Source: Ophiura sarsii
Lineage: Eukaryota > Echinodermata > Ophiuroidea > Amphilepidida > Ophiuridae
Assembly (NCBI GenBank): GCA_035610835.1
Contig: CM069459.1
Coordinates: forward strand, 28,539,570 to 28,603,569
Direction: 5' to 3'
DNA: 64,000 nucleotides
Made by a program: the position numbers and the translations under genes. Of this stretch, positions 31,401 to 41,772 are shown one piece after another (within the stretch, counting starts at the first letter, position 1; each line of letters opens with the position of its first letter). The notes under the pieces are model-generated. The model did no database searches and had not been told where the DNA came from. It saw nothing but the letters and a program-made list of their open reading frames with translations.

Positions 31401-32273
31401 TCATGTGTCCATGCATGAATTTTAATAGCGCGCGCGCTATTCAAATGTATGATAATTTGATAAAACAAATGACACATATTGATCATTATTTTTCTTCTTA
31501 AAGAGTTTCAATCCTTCTTGTATAGATGAGGAATAAATTAAAAAGAAAATAAATTTAGACAACGCCGCGAGAAAACATTGTCACTATACTGGATATGACC
31601 TTTGATGTGATTCGAACACAGGGAAGCATTAGGACCATAAACGTGTCAATGATCAGATTAAGATTTCAAATCACTGCTCCCCTCAATTGGGAGACATTTC
31701 CTATCAGTGATGGAACTTCAGATTTTTTTCAACTAGCCAGTCGGGCAGGTAACTCATAGAATTTACCTGCCCGACAAAAATTCCACCAGCCCAAGGTTTT
31801 TTCATAATATTTTGCAGCAAACAATTAAGAGCAAAACTACTTTTAAACTACAATTACATGATTTTGTCTTAACCCTAGCCCGTAACAGCTCCTCGTATTC
31901 ATCATGTTCATCAATCCAATACTCTCTTTAATCTCCTATCAACCTGATCTCCTCTATCATCATGACACACGATCATCTGATGATGAAATTACCCTGAACT
32001 TACTGTTACTTACATTTTGAGCTTCAAAAATGTTACCCGCCAGTCGGACGGGTACCTTTGTATCTTCACCCGCCCGACATGAAAGTTACCCGCTATGGGC
32101 GGGCGGGCGGGTCTTATTTCCATCACTGTTTCCTATACTGAATGGTACACCAAATGAAAAATAAGACATTGCCAAAATGTTCAACTTACCCTTGACCACA
32201 GAATTGTTATTGCGACGACTAGATGGGCAATAAGACACAGAAACCTAGCAGGAACTAGCTGAGGGATGGCCAT
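22339..32273 (-). CDS. TMEM107: TMEM107, complete five-exon gene
   Basis: Coding exons in transcript order: 32273-32190, 30857-30790, 26180-26080, 23686-23590, 22405-22339. All introns are GT/AG and phases agree. The joined frame is 417 bp, 138 residues plus TGA (human protein 140). It has four membrane segments, at about 10-27, 53-73, 86-101 and 107-132, and a short loop 28-51 with DSNVRACLPLSFTQAEY. Recognition rests on LVPARFLCLIAHLVVAITIL, ELVGFLSGVSMF and FWYIFGFCS, which follow vertebrate TMEM107 nearly residue for residue. TMEM107 is a ciliary transition-zone protein of the MKS module that helps gate membrane proteins and supports Hedgehog signalling. Introns (1.3, 4.6, 2.4 and 1.2 kb) are packed with transposons, yet every splice site is intact. 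UTRs were not identified. Confidence 0.95.
22406..22849. other. TMEM107 intron 4, unique part
   Basis: AT-rich intronic sequence with several CCAATCA words (about 22500, 22607); no feature supported. Confidence 0.3.
22850..23170. repeat. 53-bp minisatellite, six near-identical units
   Basis: Unit starts CCATACAAATATACTGATCA and ends GTGCACAAACCTATG; copies are essentially identical until the last changes to CATTCAAATG. Lies in TMEM107 intron 4. High identity implies recent expansion. Confidence 0.95.
23590..23686 (-). CDS. TMEM107: TMEM107 coding exon 4
   Basis: Acceptor gtcatatccag; encodes TLAHASGAVALSYFLFNEWP, then CHTFWYIFGFC; donor GTAAGT. Confidence 0.95.
23690..24024. other. TMEM107 intron 3, unremarkable
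   Basis: AT-rich intron sequence with a small hairpin around TTTTTGCCGGCAAAAA at about 23820. Confidence 0.3.
24025..24474. mobile_element. MITE with GATCATTCCA ends
   Basis: Left GGGTACGCATGATCATTCCA is mirrored by right TGGAATGATCATGTGTTACC. The interior consists of degenerate units carrying aagtccgcgatttc..aggggt. No transposase. Confidence 0.7.
24480..25300. other. Intronic sequence without recognised features
   Basis: TMEM107 intron 3; AT-rich, nothing supported. Confidence 0.3.
25307..25447. mobile_element. 141-bp hAT-like MITE
   Basis: Ends CAGGGATGCCAGT and ACTGGCATCCCTG are perfect inverted repeats with the CAGGG terminus of hAT elements. Both sides carry TATATC (25301-25306 and 25448-25453); only six bases duplicate rather than the usual eight. 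Confidence 0.75.
25599..25805. mobile_element. 207-bp TA-flanked MITE
   Basis: Left CTGTAAAAGCTGATATTTTC and right CGAAAATAGTGGCTTTTACA then G form inverted ends; TA sits outside both (25597-25598, 25806-25807). The interior is rich in TTTTCGCG words. Confidence 0.75.
25880..25940 (+). repeat. LINE/SINE 3'-tail-like hairpin plus (ATT)n
   Basis: GCGCCCAGAGGCTCCCTACA followed by TTGGGCGC forms a stem, then CTATAGTAAATCCATT and repeated ATT. This resembles the 3' tail shared by CR1/L2-clade LINEs and SINEs. Confidence 0.45.
26080..26180 (-). CDS. TMEM107: TMEM107 coding exon 3
   Basis: Acceptor ctctcctacag; encodes LLAGLIVTLILLFLELVGFL, then SGVSMFIHSAGLL; donor GTATCC, weaker than the others, one base into a Ser codon completed in exon 4. 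Confidence 0.93.
26440..26674 (-). mobile_element. TTAA MITE family (AGGCATATTATG type), truncated copy
   Basis: In reverse orientation it matches 62648-62912, including GATTTATGATCAGAAATGTA and AATCTGCAAGAAAATC, and ends ATCACGCCT followed by TTAA (26675-26678). The far end is missing. It contains the perfect hairpin GAAAATAGATTGTT / AACAATCTATTTTC. Confidence 0.6.
26700..27913. other. Intron 2 of TMEM107 with homopolymer tracts
   Basis: Poly-C at about 26984-27010, 27104-27115 and 27346-27362. A 24-bp direct repeat, GATTGCATATCATAGGATTT and variant, lies at about 27296 and 27327. No gene evidence. Confidence 0.5.
27922..28576. mobile_element. hAT MITE with exact 8-bp TSD
   Basis: Ends CAGGGCTCAAATTAC and GAAATTTGAGGCCTG; target duplication CTTGTGAG at 27914-27921 and 28577-28584. 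The GC-rich interior repeats GCCGCGATGCCCTC and GGCCGTGCCC. It lies in TMEM107 intron 2 and has no transposase. Confidence 0.92.
28886..29536 (-). mobile_element. piggyBac-like element, internally deleted
   Basis: TTAA on both sides (28882-28885, 29537-29540) and inverted ends CCCTTTGAACCC / GGGTTCTAAGGG. Inside, on the minus strand (29423-29154), is a 89-codon acidic frame with MDESDYGHESDFESESDIES, the style of piggyBac transposase N-termini; the catalytic DDD domain is gone. It begins about 110 bp from the terminus, as in full elements. Sits in TMEM107 intron 2 on the gene's strand. Confidence 0.8.
29154..29423 (-). pseudogene. Acidic N-terminal remnant of piggyBac-like transposase
   Basis: The frame starts MVISPDLDQVTSALAKNRLA and becomes Asp/Glu/Ser rich. 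It is assigned from its position within the TTAA-flanked element and its acidic composition, not from a conserved catalytic motif. Confidence 0.5.
29545..30352. other. TMEM107 intron 2, unremarkable
   Basis: AT-rich with small hairpins; no coding or RNA signal. Confidence 0.3.
30353..30737. mobile_element. 385-bp MITE, TAGGCCTAAAAAA ends
   Basis: Left TAGGCCT, A-run and TTTGATTGGCGTAAC are mirrored by right GTTACGCCAATCAAACTTC, T-run and TAGGCCT. The interior carries CCGACCGACCCTA and its partner CCCGACCGACCTACCC. Only 52 bp downstream of TMEM107 exon 2. Confidence 0.75.
30790..30857 (-). CDS. TMEM107: TMEM107 coding exon 2
   Basis: Acceptor ccatttccag; encodes DSNVRACLPLSFTQAEYNNI plus DT and the first two bases of an Ala codon; donor GTAAGT. 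Confidence 0.95.
30860..31696. other. TMEM107 intron 1, unremarkable
   Basis: No features beyond short palindromes such as TAGCGCGCGCGCTA at 31425. Confidence 0.3.
31705..32128. mobile_element. hAT MITE with exact 8-bp TSD
   Basis: Ends CAGTGATGGAA and TTCCATCACTG; target duplication TTTCCTAT at 31697-31704 and 32129-32136. Interior has complementary GTCGGGCAGGT / CCTGCCCGAC and a GGGCGGGCGGGCGGG run. Lies 56 bp from TMEM107 exon 1. Confidence 0.93.
32190..32273 (-). CDS. TMEM107: TMEM107 coding exon 1
   Basis: ATG at 32273-32271; encodes MAIPQLVPARFLCLIAHLVV and AITILWSR; donor GTAAGT at 32189-32184; ends in phase 0. Confidence 0.95.
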
Positions 32274-32880
32274 TTTTGAATAAAAGCGTAAATCACTGAT
32301 GTTACAGATGCTTATGTGGTGTTCTCCCTAAGGGCCAAGTAAAATTGCTGGAATAGAAACAAAAAGCATAATAAGATAGGAAATATTAGACAAACCTGCT
32401 AACAAAATATAGTTTCTACCTAGGGTGAAATGTTACCAAGTTTGATTCTTGGATTGGAAGTGGTCTTCTTTCCTCTTGTTCTATTGGGCGATGGGAAAAA
32501 AACCCTGATCTACAGGCCCTACCGATCCTTTTTTAAATGTTCACAAAATTGTTTATAGGGGGATTGAACATTTAGAATTTTTTTGATTATTTTTTAAATT
32601 TTTTATTTTGAAACATTTCCAAAATTGTTGAAAATTCATACAAAAATTCCTGAACAGTTGGGGGAAAAAACAACAAAAAACTGCCCAACCAACCAACCAC
32701 CTAACCCTACTTTTTTTCCTTCCTGGATAGCAAAGTTGGGTTTTTTTTAGAAAACTTCCATGCCCACCCCCCCCCCCCCCCCCCCGAGTATCTAATGGTC
32801 GTCTCCTATGTAGAACAGGTGGGTTTTTTTGTCATCTTAGCACATAGTTTAACATAAGATGTCATAAATGGCCGAAACTA
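32274..32880. other. Presumed upstream region of TMEM107
   Basis: Contains T- and C-homopolymers (poly-C at about 32767-32785); no CpG-rich promoter or clear TATA box is visible. Confidence 0.3.
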
Positions 32881-33130
32881 TGTGACGCGATCAAGAGGAA
32901 TGAGTCGGATGTCGACCCTGGTCGAAAATGAGTTTTTAATACAGTCTTAAAGAAGACACCTAGAGCTTTCAGAAACTGAAAACCCCATGTCGATACGACG
33001 TTTTGTTCCAAAGTTATGTCAAATTGTATACATGAATTTCCATCATTACTTATGTAAGCCGCCATTTTGAATTGGCCATCTCAATTTGGTATTCCCCGAC
33101 ATCCGACTCATTCCTCTTGATCGCGTCACA
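32881..33130. mobile_element. 250-bp TA-flanked MITE, copy 1
   Basis: Ends TGTGACGCGATCAAGAGGAA and TTCCTCTTGATCGCGTCACA are perfect inverted repeats, pairing for about 32 bp; TA outside both. Nearly identical to 41932-42183. Confidence 0.92.
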
Positions 33131-33136
33131 TATAAG

Positions 33137-33755
33137 CAGGGTCAGAAATTCGCGACCAAGTGCGAGAATCCATTTGGATTCTCGCAGGGGAATTTTGCGA
33201 GAATCTGGATTCTCGCAAATGGATTCTCGCAAAATGCATCTTGCGAGAATCTACTCTTATTTTATGTAAAACACAATCCGGACACTTCTCCACAGCCTCT
33301 ATGAATGCAGTCCTTGTAGCCCCCTTTCCATTTCTATCACGCCAGAGATTAAGAATACTCTTTGCCTGTTTCTTAGGACTACACTTTCATTTTCCTGCAT
33401 CTCCAATTAAGATATTGTTGATTTTGAAATAAATTGTATTTTTACATAGAAAACAGTGTTGAAAAAATCATACTTTTGATAAGAATGAATTAAATAACTT
33501 AGTATAAGATCTTAGGTAAGGAGTTATTATCCCTCATGGTGTGGGTTAAGGGGTTTTATGTGGGTTCTTAAGGGTCAAATACGAGTCAACTTAGGTCATG
33601 TGTTTTACTTTAAAAAATATTAAAAAAATTTAAAAAAAATTAAAAAAAATTTTAATTTTAATTTTTACGCGAATCCAATGGATTCCCGTCAGTGATAATG
33701 TACGCGAATCTTTGCGCGAATGGATTCGCGGATTCGCGTCGAATTTCTGACCCTG
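33137..33755. mobile_element. CAGGGTCAGAA MITE, full copy
   Basis: Ends CAGGGTCAGAAATTCGCG and CGAATTTCTGACCCTG. The interior repeats GCGAGAATCCATTTGGATTC-like palindromes. It abuts the preceding MITE (six-base gap). hAT-like terminus, but no clean eight-base duplication. Confidence 0.75.
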
Positions 33756-33799
33756 AATAAGACTGTCGTGTAGCGTTATTGCGCAGACTATATATAAGG

Positions 33800-35588
33800 T
33801 TCGGGATTTCCCGTGAATTTTTAAGGTGAAAACCGTGGGCAGTTTTTGTGAAAACCGTGATTTACCGTGATTATTGAGATTTCAAGAAAAAACCGTGCGA
33901 AATTCCATGATTTACGGAGCGGAGTGGTCGTATTTTAAGGCATTCAAAAGCCACCGTAAACAACTACCAATTCCCGACGGCCTAGGTGGCCTTTCTGTCT
34001 CATTTTTGCCATTACTAAAGACAGCCCGTAGCTGCGTTGATGTACACGTTTTGTTAGAAATTCCGAATGAAAGTAGTAATAAAATCTATATTTTTCGTAC
34101 TAAATGCAGACAAAATGTTTGGTACAATGTTAAAATTAATAATAAAGCTGTTTAGCACAACCTTTTGTACAAATATAGCCCAAAAATACAAATTTAAATA
34201 TTTTTCATTTTACGTTTTTTAAGTAAAATCATTTATACATGCGGCGTGGTTTGATTTTTTTAAACGTTGAGTTGATGCGCAGTTTCGTTACAAAACAAAC
34301 CGTGAAAGTATTAATATAACTTAATTTTTCGTGCTAAATGCGTCATAAATTGTTTTACACAATGTTTAAACTAGTATCAATGCTGTTGTTGTTCAACATT
34401 TTGGAAAACATATTCAACAAAACAAGATTTTATTATTTTCTCACACTACCTTGTCCTTGTTTAGATTTTCCCAACGCACGTGGAAAGGATTGTAATTTTT
34501 AACATACGCACGCGCATCCCCTGATGTCATCAGTAATTATAACATTTTTATTATTAATTTCTGGTCATTTACAGTCATTATTGTTTTCATATATTGATAA
34601 CTTTCTATATAATAATTATTATCTCCGTCCAAGTTTATTGCTTGCTGTGTAACTGTTTGATTCCCCCATTTTTAATACAACAGTATCCGTTTTAACAAAC
34701 AAACAAACAATACCATCTCGTGAATATTAAACCCTGATAATTAGGTTAATCTGGTGACGTAATGTTTTTCCTGACACCGCGAAATTAAACACGCCTTCGA
34801 GTCATGTACATGTACATGCCCATTAACAATGTATACGAAGGCGCATTCGTACATGTACTTCATGAATAATGCTGATGAATATTCAGCGCACGTGGGGAAA
34901 AGTCGAATTGACAACAACATGCAGCGCAAGCCATTGAAAGCTATTGTATTCAGTCTCTTGTAATACAATGCAATGCAAATATGAATGCTGAATATACGAC
35001 GTTGTTTGATGTCGTTTGATGACATCGAAACGAGTGAGTCATCATGCTCTTCATTTTCTGTGTCTTTAGAAAAGGGTCTTGAATCAATAATCACCCATTG
35101 AACGCGCTGGATTAACTTTTGTATCGACTAACAAACTTTCTGAAGAGGGTGGCGGATGTAAACAATCTCTATGTTCTTTTGAAGTTGGGTTTGAAGTAGG
35201 CCTACCTTACTCTTTTAGAATACGGTCTTGTTTATCTCATTCAAATAAATTCGATATTGTAAATCATCTGTCAATTGAACTTCAATCAGTCGTTTCAAGT
35301 AGGCCTAGAGATGAATGCACTGTCATGACTGTACACAATTGTGCGTCGATATCGTCTTGAAAGGAAATATTTCAATAGGAATTCAGAGAATTTTCTTTTG
35401 TTATTCAACAAGACCGTAACTGTAAATCGGCATGTCGGACAATTACCGCGACTGAAATAGGAATTCCGCGATTTCGCGGTACAATTTACAGCAATTCCGC
35501 GATTTCACGGTACATTTTACAAAATCCGTGATTTAGCATGAAAACCGTGATTTATGCCGTGAATTCCGCGATCACGGGAAATCCCGAA
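33800..35588. mobile_element. 1.8-kb element with TTCGGGATTTCCCGTGA ends
   Basis: Left TTCGGGATTTCCCGTGAATT is mirrored by right TCACGGGAAATCCCGAA. Subterminal AAAACCGTGATTTACCGTGA-type repeats occur at both ends. No transposase recognised in the 1.8 kb. It is itself bracketed by an outer inverted pair, GACTGTCGTGTA (33759) and TACACGACAGTC (35602). Confidence 0.65.
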
Positions 35589-35639
35589 GCTTAACTATAT
35601 ACACGACAGTCGTTAACGCATGCGCAGATGCAAATTGAG

Positions 35640-36025
35640 TATAAAAGAGTGTCGTGTAGCGAAATTGCAGACTATGTACACGACGGTCTTCAGGGCTGTA
35701 CTTTCGGCGCGAATCCGCGAATCCCCTGGTCTTCAACCTGAATGCAAGTCGTGCAGCGAAATTGAAGCTCAATTCGTAAGTTCGCAAGTGATGTGCGTAT
35801 AGACGTTTGTTATTTTGCGATGGGGGACGAGACTAAATCTGGACCGCGTTGCCTAATGGGATACTCGCTAAATGTCTGAAAACAATTCTGCCATTATGAT
35901 TAAATATGGAATAATGTAGCATTTTCATGATTTAAAAAGTGGCTTTAGTGCTTTAGTGAAAATTAAAAATCTCTGAAGGCACTAAATAATGCTAACGCTT
36001 CCAAATTCTTCGATAAATGATGAAT
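35640..36025. other. Flank with duplicated motif
   Basis: GTGTCGTGTAGCGAAATTGC at 35648 repeats the motif left of the previous element (33763, GTCGTGTAGCGTTATTGC). Otherwise unremarkable. Confidence 0.4.
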
Positions 36026-36853
36026 GAGAATAATGACTGCTTAACAACTGTTTTCGTGAATTTGTTTTGAAATCCTCGGGTTTTGTTCTGGTCATTCGGA
36101 ATTGTCCCGAGGGGGCAATTCCCACTGTCCGGACAGGGGTCAGACCCCCACCCTTTTTACAGAGCCACCCTTTTTATTTGGGAATGTTCAACCCCACCCT
36201 TTATACCGAAAAGGGGACATTTTGGATCCCAAGAGCTTTTTAGAGGTCCATCAAATTTGCGTCATTGCATGCAATGTATTATTAAGCTAAAATAGTGTAA
36301 TGCTTCCGAATTCGGAAGTTTTCGGAAGTTGATGATATCAAAATACTACCACATTTGGCACATTTCCATCATCAAAATAAATAATTCTAGGGCACAACAG
36401 TAATATTTTGGGTGGTACCAACATAACAAACTAAAAGCTGGCTTTGAAATATGGCAAAATAGAGTAGAAATCACGATATGATTCATGGGAGACGAGCTGT
36501 CCGTACCGAAAGTGCGTCGGAAAATGTTGAAACTTGATTGAAATAATGCGCTGAAAATTGTGGCAAATTAATGTCCTATTTTTTTACAATTTCTTTCAAA
36601 ATGAATTAAACTACTATATCTGCATGTGATTTGTTATAACCCCCACCTTTTTTTATTTTACCCCCACGCTTTATACAACTACACCCTTTATATCAGAAAT
36701 ATTCTGACCGCCACGCTTTTGTTGATATTTTGATTTCTGAAGTCCCACGCTGTATAAAGCGTGCCGTCCGGACTATGATTCCTCAGACCAGAACAAAAAC
36801 CTCTGATTTTAAAACAAATTCACGAAAACAGTTGTTACGCAGTCATTATTCTC
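36026..36853. mobile_element. 828-bp palindromic MITE
   Basis: Left arm GAGAATAATGACTGCTTAAC, AACTGTTTTCGTGAATTTG and TTTTGTTCTGGTC are mirrored at 36776-36853. Arms about 70 bp. The interior carries CCCACCCTTT / TTTATACAG repeats on both halves. No ORF. Confidence 0.75.
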
Positions 36854-37459
36854 TAATTATAATCTGCAAAGATAGGCATGTTCATAAAATTTTGAAAATA
36901 AAATTATCTCTTTGAAAATGGAGTGCATGGAAACAAAGTACTTTACAATAAAAATGATGGTTCAACCTTGTCTGCAGGCTGAATAATAAAAAAGTTATAA
37001 CCAAAAGTAGTTTGCCTCATATTGCTGAAAACTGGGCAAGTCATACACATTTTAAATCATTTTAGGTAAAAAGGGGTTTACTTTCATGATGTCCAGTTGC
37101 TTGTGTGGGGTTATTTAGACATTCAGTGAATACACCCAGCTTGTTTCGTACTTTTACGCTGGATTTAAAATAGGTAAACATGGAGTTTTCTACATATTTT
37201 GGTCAAATTTTTTCCAAAAAAATGTCGCTCTCTATAGTCAATGATATGAACATCCCTACTTTGGCAAAGAGACTCAAATTTTTGAATTTTATTTTAAATT
37301 TTACCTTTAATTACCTAAAATCAATGTTTACAGAATTTTTCGCAAAGTATGAATATTTAATTAGGGCTAATTAGCATCAATTAAAAAACATGTCACTTCA
37401 TTAGATGCGCAACATCGTAAGCTTCAAAATGAGGGGTAACTTGATCTGATATGTCTGAC
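36854..37459. other. No recognised content
   Basis: AT-rich; nothing supported. Confidence 0.3.
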
Positions 37460-37862
37460 TATAGGTGATTACGGAGTGACGTCACATGCCGTTGACCACA
37501 AACTACGAGAATTCAAACAAATTCAGATTGCACCATCACCAAAACGGCCAAAATTTAACCCTTTTTGTACTCCCGTGAAATATTACCATCGAACAGAATA
37601 TTTGACAAAGTGATTCCTCTACATACTCATGTTATCATATTTACACATAATGCAAGTTTTCACATGTTTTTTACAAGTCAAAGTCTGAAAATCGAGTGAA
37701 ACATTTTACGAATTTCGGAAATATTGCTCATGTAAACAACGGTCGCTTACACAGCTACACATGGTCACTAGGAACGTTCTTCTGTATGGTCGAGTAGAGC
37801 GTAGACTTGATTTTGATGCTTTGTAGTCAACGGCAAATTGAAGGTCCGTAACCATCTATACC
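37460..37862. mobile_element. 403-bp MITE with imperfect ends
   Basis: Left TATAGGTGATTACGGAGTGA and ATGCCGTTGAC pair with right GTCAACGGCAAATTGAAGG and CCGTAACCATCTATA. Confidence 0.5.
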
Positions 37863-37868
37863 TAACTT

Positions 37869-37898
37869 CATGTACCAATTGCTTGCAATTGGTACATG
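37869..37898. repeat. Perfect 14-bp-arm palindrome
   Basis: CATGTACCAATTGC, two bases, then GCAATTGGTACATG. Confidence 0.85.
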
Positions 37899-37899
37899 A

Positions 37900-39377
37900 C
37901 ATAGCCCCTGGTTTCAAAGCCGATACAACTGTGTCACAGCAGCGAGTAATTTACTATGGAAATATTTCTTGAACACCGCAAAGGTTAGACGTTTGCAAAT
38001 AAGATTATCAGTAATACGTTTCCCTACAGTGTCGGCACATGTGGTGCATTCCTACCTACCTTATTTTTAAAACCGAACAACGGAAGCAGAAAAACAGCGC
38101 ATTATCCGAGGTGTGAAAATGAAAATTCGTGAATACATGTCGTCTAAACGGATTAAGATAGCGACTTCCTTTGTGTGTACCACCTGTGTCTCTTCAACAA
38201 CTGTCAAAGTTACCGAATTTCACGCATTGATTTGTCGGACCGCTATGCAAATGAAGCGATGCGTCATTTTAGTCTCTTTGACTGTGGTTTCAGACGAACG
38301 CTGCACATGTACAGAAGCGAATTGGAAACAGCAGCGTCGTAGCATTTTACGTAACAAATCTGCAGAGACTGATCATCGCACGTGATATTTTGTTGTTAAT
38401 ACCACTATTTTCTTGAATGGCGCATCTCTTATAAATTTCAATATTTTTAACAGAAAACCCCCCCGATGTCTGTGCATTAATCACGAAAGAGTATGTATAG
38501 GATATACACCAAGCCCACAGTTTCAAAATAATTAAGAATCTATGTAATCTACAAAGGTAGGAATCATCGATAAAATCATGTTGATATGTACACATGTTAT
38601 CTGGACTTATGATGTACAGCGCAAGTCGGCCTAGGCCCTAGAATTTCCGTGTAATGTCTGACACCAATATTTAATTTCTGTCCGGCATATCACTACAATA
38701 TTGTTTATAATACAAGTTGTTATCCTCAAAACAGGTAATTTCGACAAAATGTGGACATTAATTTGAAATCTCGCTGAAGGAAAATCCAATGGGAAGTTAT
38801 GTGGCTTTTAATAGTATGATGAGGCATGAATCATAATAAAGCCATTGGGTCTAGTCCCAAGACAAGTGGGCCCGAGCCAGGCCCAAGTGTCACATGGTCA
38901 AGTTGATGTGTTTTTAGAAAAAAATTCTTTAACTTTTACTTTTAGCACAACGCCGACTCAATCAACCAGAACCAGAAATTTACCATTTACTACCTGCTTG
39001 CTGATGATCCCTTCTGTACCAGAAAAAACGCTGTAAAACTCAAGATCCGAATGTTTATAGCGAGTCATGAAGTCACAAGTAAGCAGATGAAGAGATGAAG
39101 CATCCCTGGATGAAGTAACGCAACACGCAGTTTTAAAAATCAGGCGCTTTCATTGTTTTGGCAATATGTAAATGTAGACCGTGTAGTTGATGTTCAATTA
39201 ATTAAAGAGAGCCGATTTCGCATTCTTCAATTTTTTTAAATTCAAGTACAAAAAACTTATATTTTCATGAAAATATAACTGATTTTTTTCATTATATTTT
39301 ACAATGAAATTAATTCCTATTTATATTTACTAACTATTAAAATTATACGTTCCTTTATTGAGGTAATATAGCATGTT
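37900..39377. other. Long stretch without a supported gene
   Basis: The frame 38113-38385 lacks family resemblance and splice context, so it is not called. No repeat recognised. Confidence 0.3.
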
Positions 39378-39638
39378 TTATGCGTTATTGTTTGCCCAAT
39401 TTTCGTACCTTGAATTCGCTTGAGGGCGCATCATGAACCCAGCACATGCCCAGGCCAGACGACGCTGGACATGCCCTAAGCGGAGCAGATAGTAACCACC
39501 AATTACAATTCCAGCATCCGTGATGGAATCATCGAGCCATGTCTCGAAGATGCCAATTACTGCTGCTCTGGTTTTTTGAGCGATGATATTTATCTCTGGT
39601 ATTTTTTTCAACATATATCTTCCATTTAGATGAATCAT
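39378..39638 (-). pseudogene. Non-LTR retrotransposon endonuclease fragment
   Basis: The minus-strand frame reads LKKIPEINIIAQKTRAAVIG, then IFETWLDDSITDAGIVIGGY and YLLRLG. It matches the N-terminal part of APE-type endonucleases of CR1/L2-like LINEs: the helix after N-x-R-S-L, the catalytic-Glu motif ETWLDxSITD, then the GY-x-x-x-R block. Upstream and downstream domains are absent, so it is a short dead fragment. Confidence 0.7.
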
Positions 39639-39639
39639 A

Positions 39640-41500
39640 TGAATGCCCTTACGGTGAAATTGATCGAATTATTTCTGTTGAAACTGGTAAAATTGGTTGT
39701 ATTAAAAATTACGGTCTTGGAAGCGGTTGACCTTTGACTACGTCGAGGGCAGTGGTGGATCCTGCCCTAAAAAAAAAAAATTAAATAAAAGGAAAGAAAA
39801 AAGGGAAATAGTAAGGAAGAAGAGGGGACAAACGAAATAGAACAGGGTGGGGTACGAAAGGGCGGGCGGGGAGGCATGCGAGGGACATAAGAACGTTTGG
39901 AGTTATTGGACCCGGTTATTGGACGTCGATCGGGATATATTCGTCTTAGCATGCTGTATTCAGCTCTGTGTACTAAAGTGTGACACGGAGGGACTGGATT
40001 CTCTGAATCGTCAGATAGCTACGGACGAGTTCGGGACTGACAAGGTTATTTTATTGAATAGTTTTAGAAGCATAATCAAAGCTAGCTACTTGGCAATAAG
40101 GTTGTCGATTTAAAATTATTATGAGTTAACACGGTTTCATGTTTGGAAAAGGGACGAGATGTCTATCTTTTATTCCTTTATATTGAAACAAGTGATCGCA
40201 ACCAATATCGAGGTCCGTATTTAATTATGTTATAACTACATCATGATTAATTTCATAAAATCCTAAATAAAAATCAAATAATTCAAATATTTGGCATTCT
40301 TATTTTTGGACGCGGGCGGGAAACAGTACGCCTAAACACAGAAGAGTCCATTTTAATTGGCCTAGAACACCTCGAGTCATTATATTGATCTTAACTTGGG
40401 GATTATTTTATTTGAAATAGGGTAATTTGTGCTTTTATAAGAGATACGACGTCGTTTTGGTATATCATTTGTTTCCCGTAAGCCACAGTTTTAGCAATCT
40501 CGTTAGCGGCATTAATTTGTTTGTGGTTTCGTGTTGTTATCTCAGTTGAGGATCCTGAGGAAAACCCATGTTAAATGCTGTGAAATATACAGGCTGTCCC
40601 CAAAAAATGTTAAAACTCCGGGCACATAAGATATCTTAAAAGGACAGGAGCACACGGGTCTAATCTTGATGTATTATGAAAGCTGAGTAAATAAGCTTTC
40701 ATTTGCATTTTATTGCGTTCCAATTGGTTATTTAGAACCGGAGATATACTTCAGCAAACATGAGGAAGCAAAATCGGCTTGGTCCAATCCTCTCAATGAA
40801 AAGCTTTTAAAATGCACGAAGCAAGAAGCAACATGATTAAGTCACACACACACACATCAGTTAATCTCTTCTTTGTTCTTTTCAACGCATTCTTTCGATT
40901 CTTTTCAAGCTTAAAAGCTAATTGTGTGTATAATTATCATCAATTGATCACTCTTCATTTGAATAAAATAAACAAATAAAAACGTAAAAAAGCCCCTTCT
41001 TAGGGTCAATTACACCAACTGAAAAGGGGATTAATTTTTTTAATTTTTTCTAGTAATTTGTTTACGTGTTTTGTGTCACTTTCGTGGTCATTTGATACAA
41101 AAATGGGTGACTAAAAACAAGAAATGTAACTTTATTTAAATTGTAGTTGGTGTATAGTTGGCTCTCATGGAAAGGGTTTTTTACGAGTGCATAAGGCAGT
41201 TTTCCTACACATGGTGCACATGATAGACGAATTACTCTAGCTTCAGTTCGAGACCCGCCCATGCAAGGACGATAACTAGGGTCGAACGGGTTGGTCCATA
41301 TCTTTGAAAAGGCATACATTAGGAATGTTTCTAAATAATCATTATTTATTTTTATTTTTTTGTAAATATGTCGTTTACTCTCCTATCCCGACTGGTCCTA
41401 ATTAAGTTTAGAAACTGTTGCACACCAATGACACTAAAAATAGGTGTAAATTCACGCACGGTGCTGTTTATATAGATATTATGCTATTAGCAAAGGTGAA
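39640..41500. other. Long stretch, mostly unassigned
   Basis: Contains a purine-rich tract (39770-39850) and ATACAGGCTGTCCCCAAAAA at 40588, which resembles a mariner-type terminus without a partner. A (CA)n run is at about 40840. No gene supported. Confidence 0.35.
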
Positions 41501-41524
41501 GATATCAATGTAATAATTCATGAA

Positions 41525-41772
41525 TGCTATCTACTGAAGATAGCAACATATCATATGTTATTTGAAGATAGCAATATAATATATTATCTACTTAAGATAG
41601 CAATATAACATACGGGTATCTACTAAAGATAGTAATGCAATATATGGGTACTATCTACTGAAGATAGAAATGTAACGCCGGGTGTTTATCTACTGAAGAA
41701 AGCAATAAAAATTGGGTTATATCTAAGTGATGAATGCAATAATATATGGATGCTATCTACTGTAGATGGCAG
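41525..41772. repeat. Degenerate minisatellite with CTATCTACTGAAGATAG units
   Basis: Six to seven units of about 35-45 bp, each with an imperfect palindrome TATCTACTGAAGATA (for example at 41528, 41660, 41755). Confidence 0.8.

Noticed and set aside
33137..33755. hAT assignment with 8-bp duplication
   Set aside because: The CAGGG ends fit, but flanks CATATAAG and AATAAGAC do not match as a duplication, so the superfamily is left open.
38113..38385. 90-codon frame with many Cys and Thr
   Set aside because: No domain pattern, no splice sites in phase, no homologous copy in the window.
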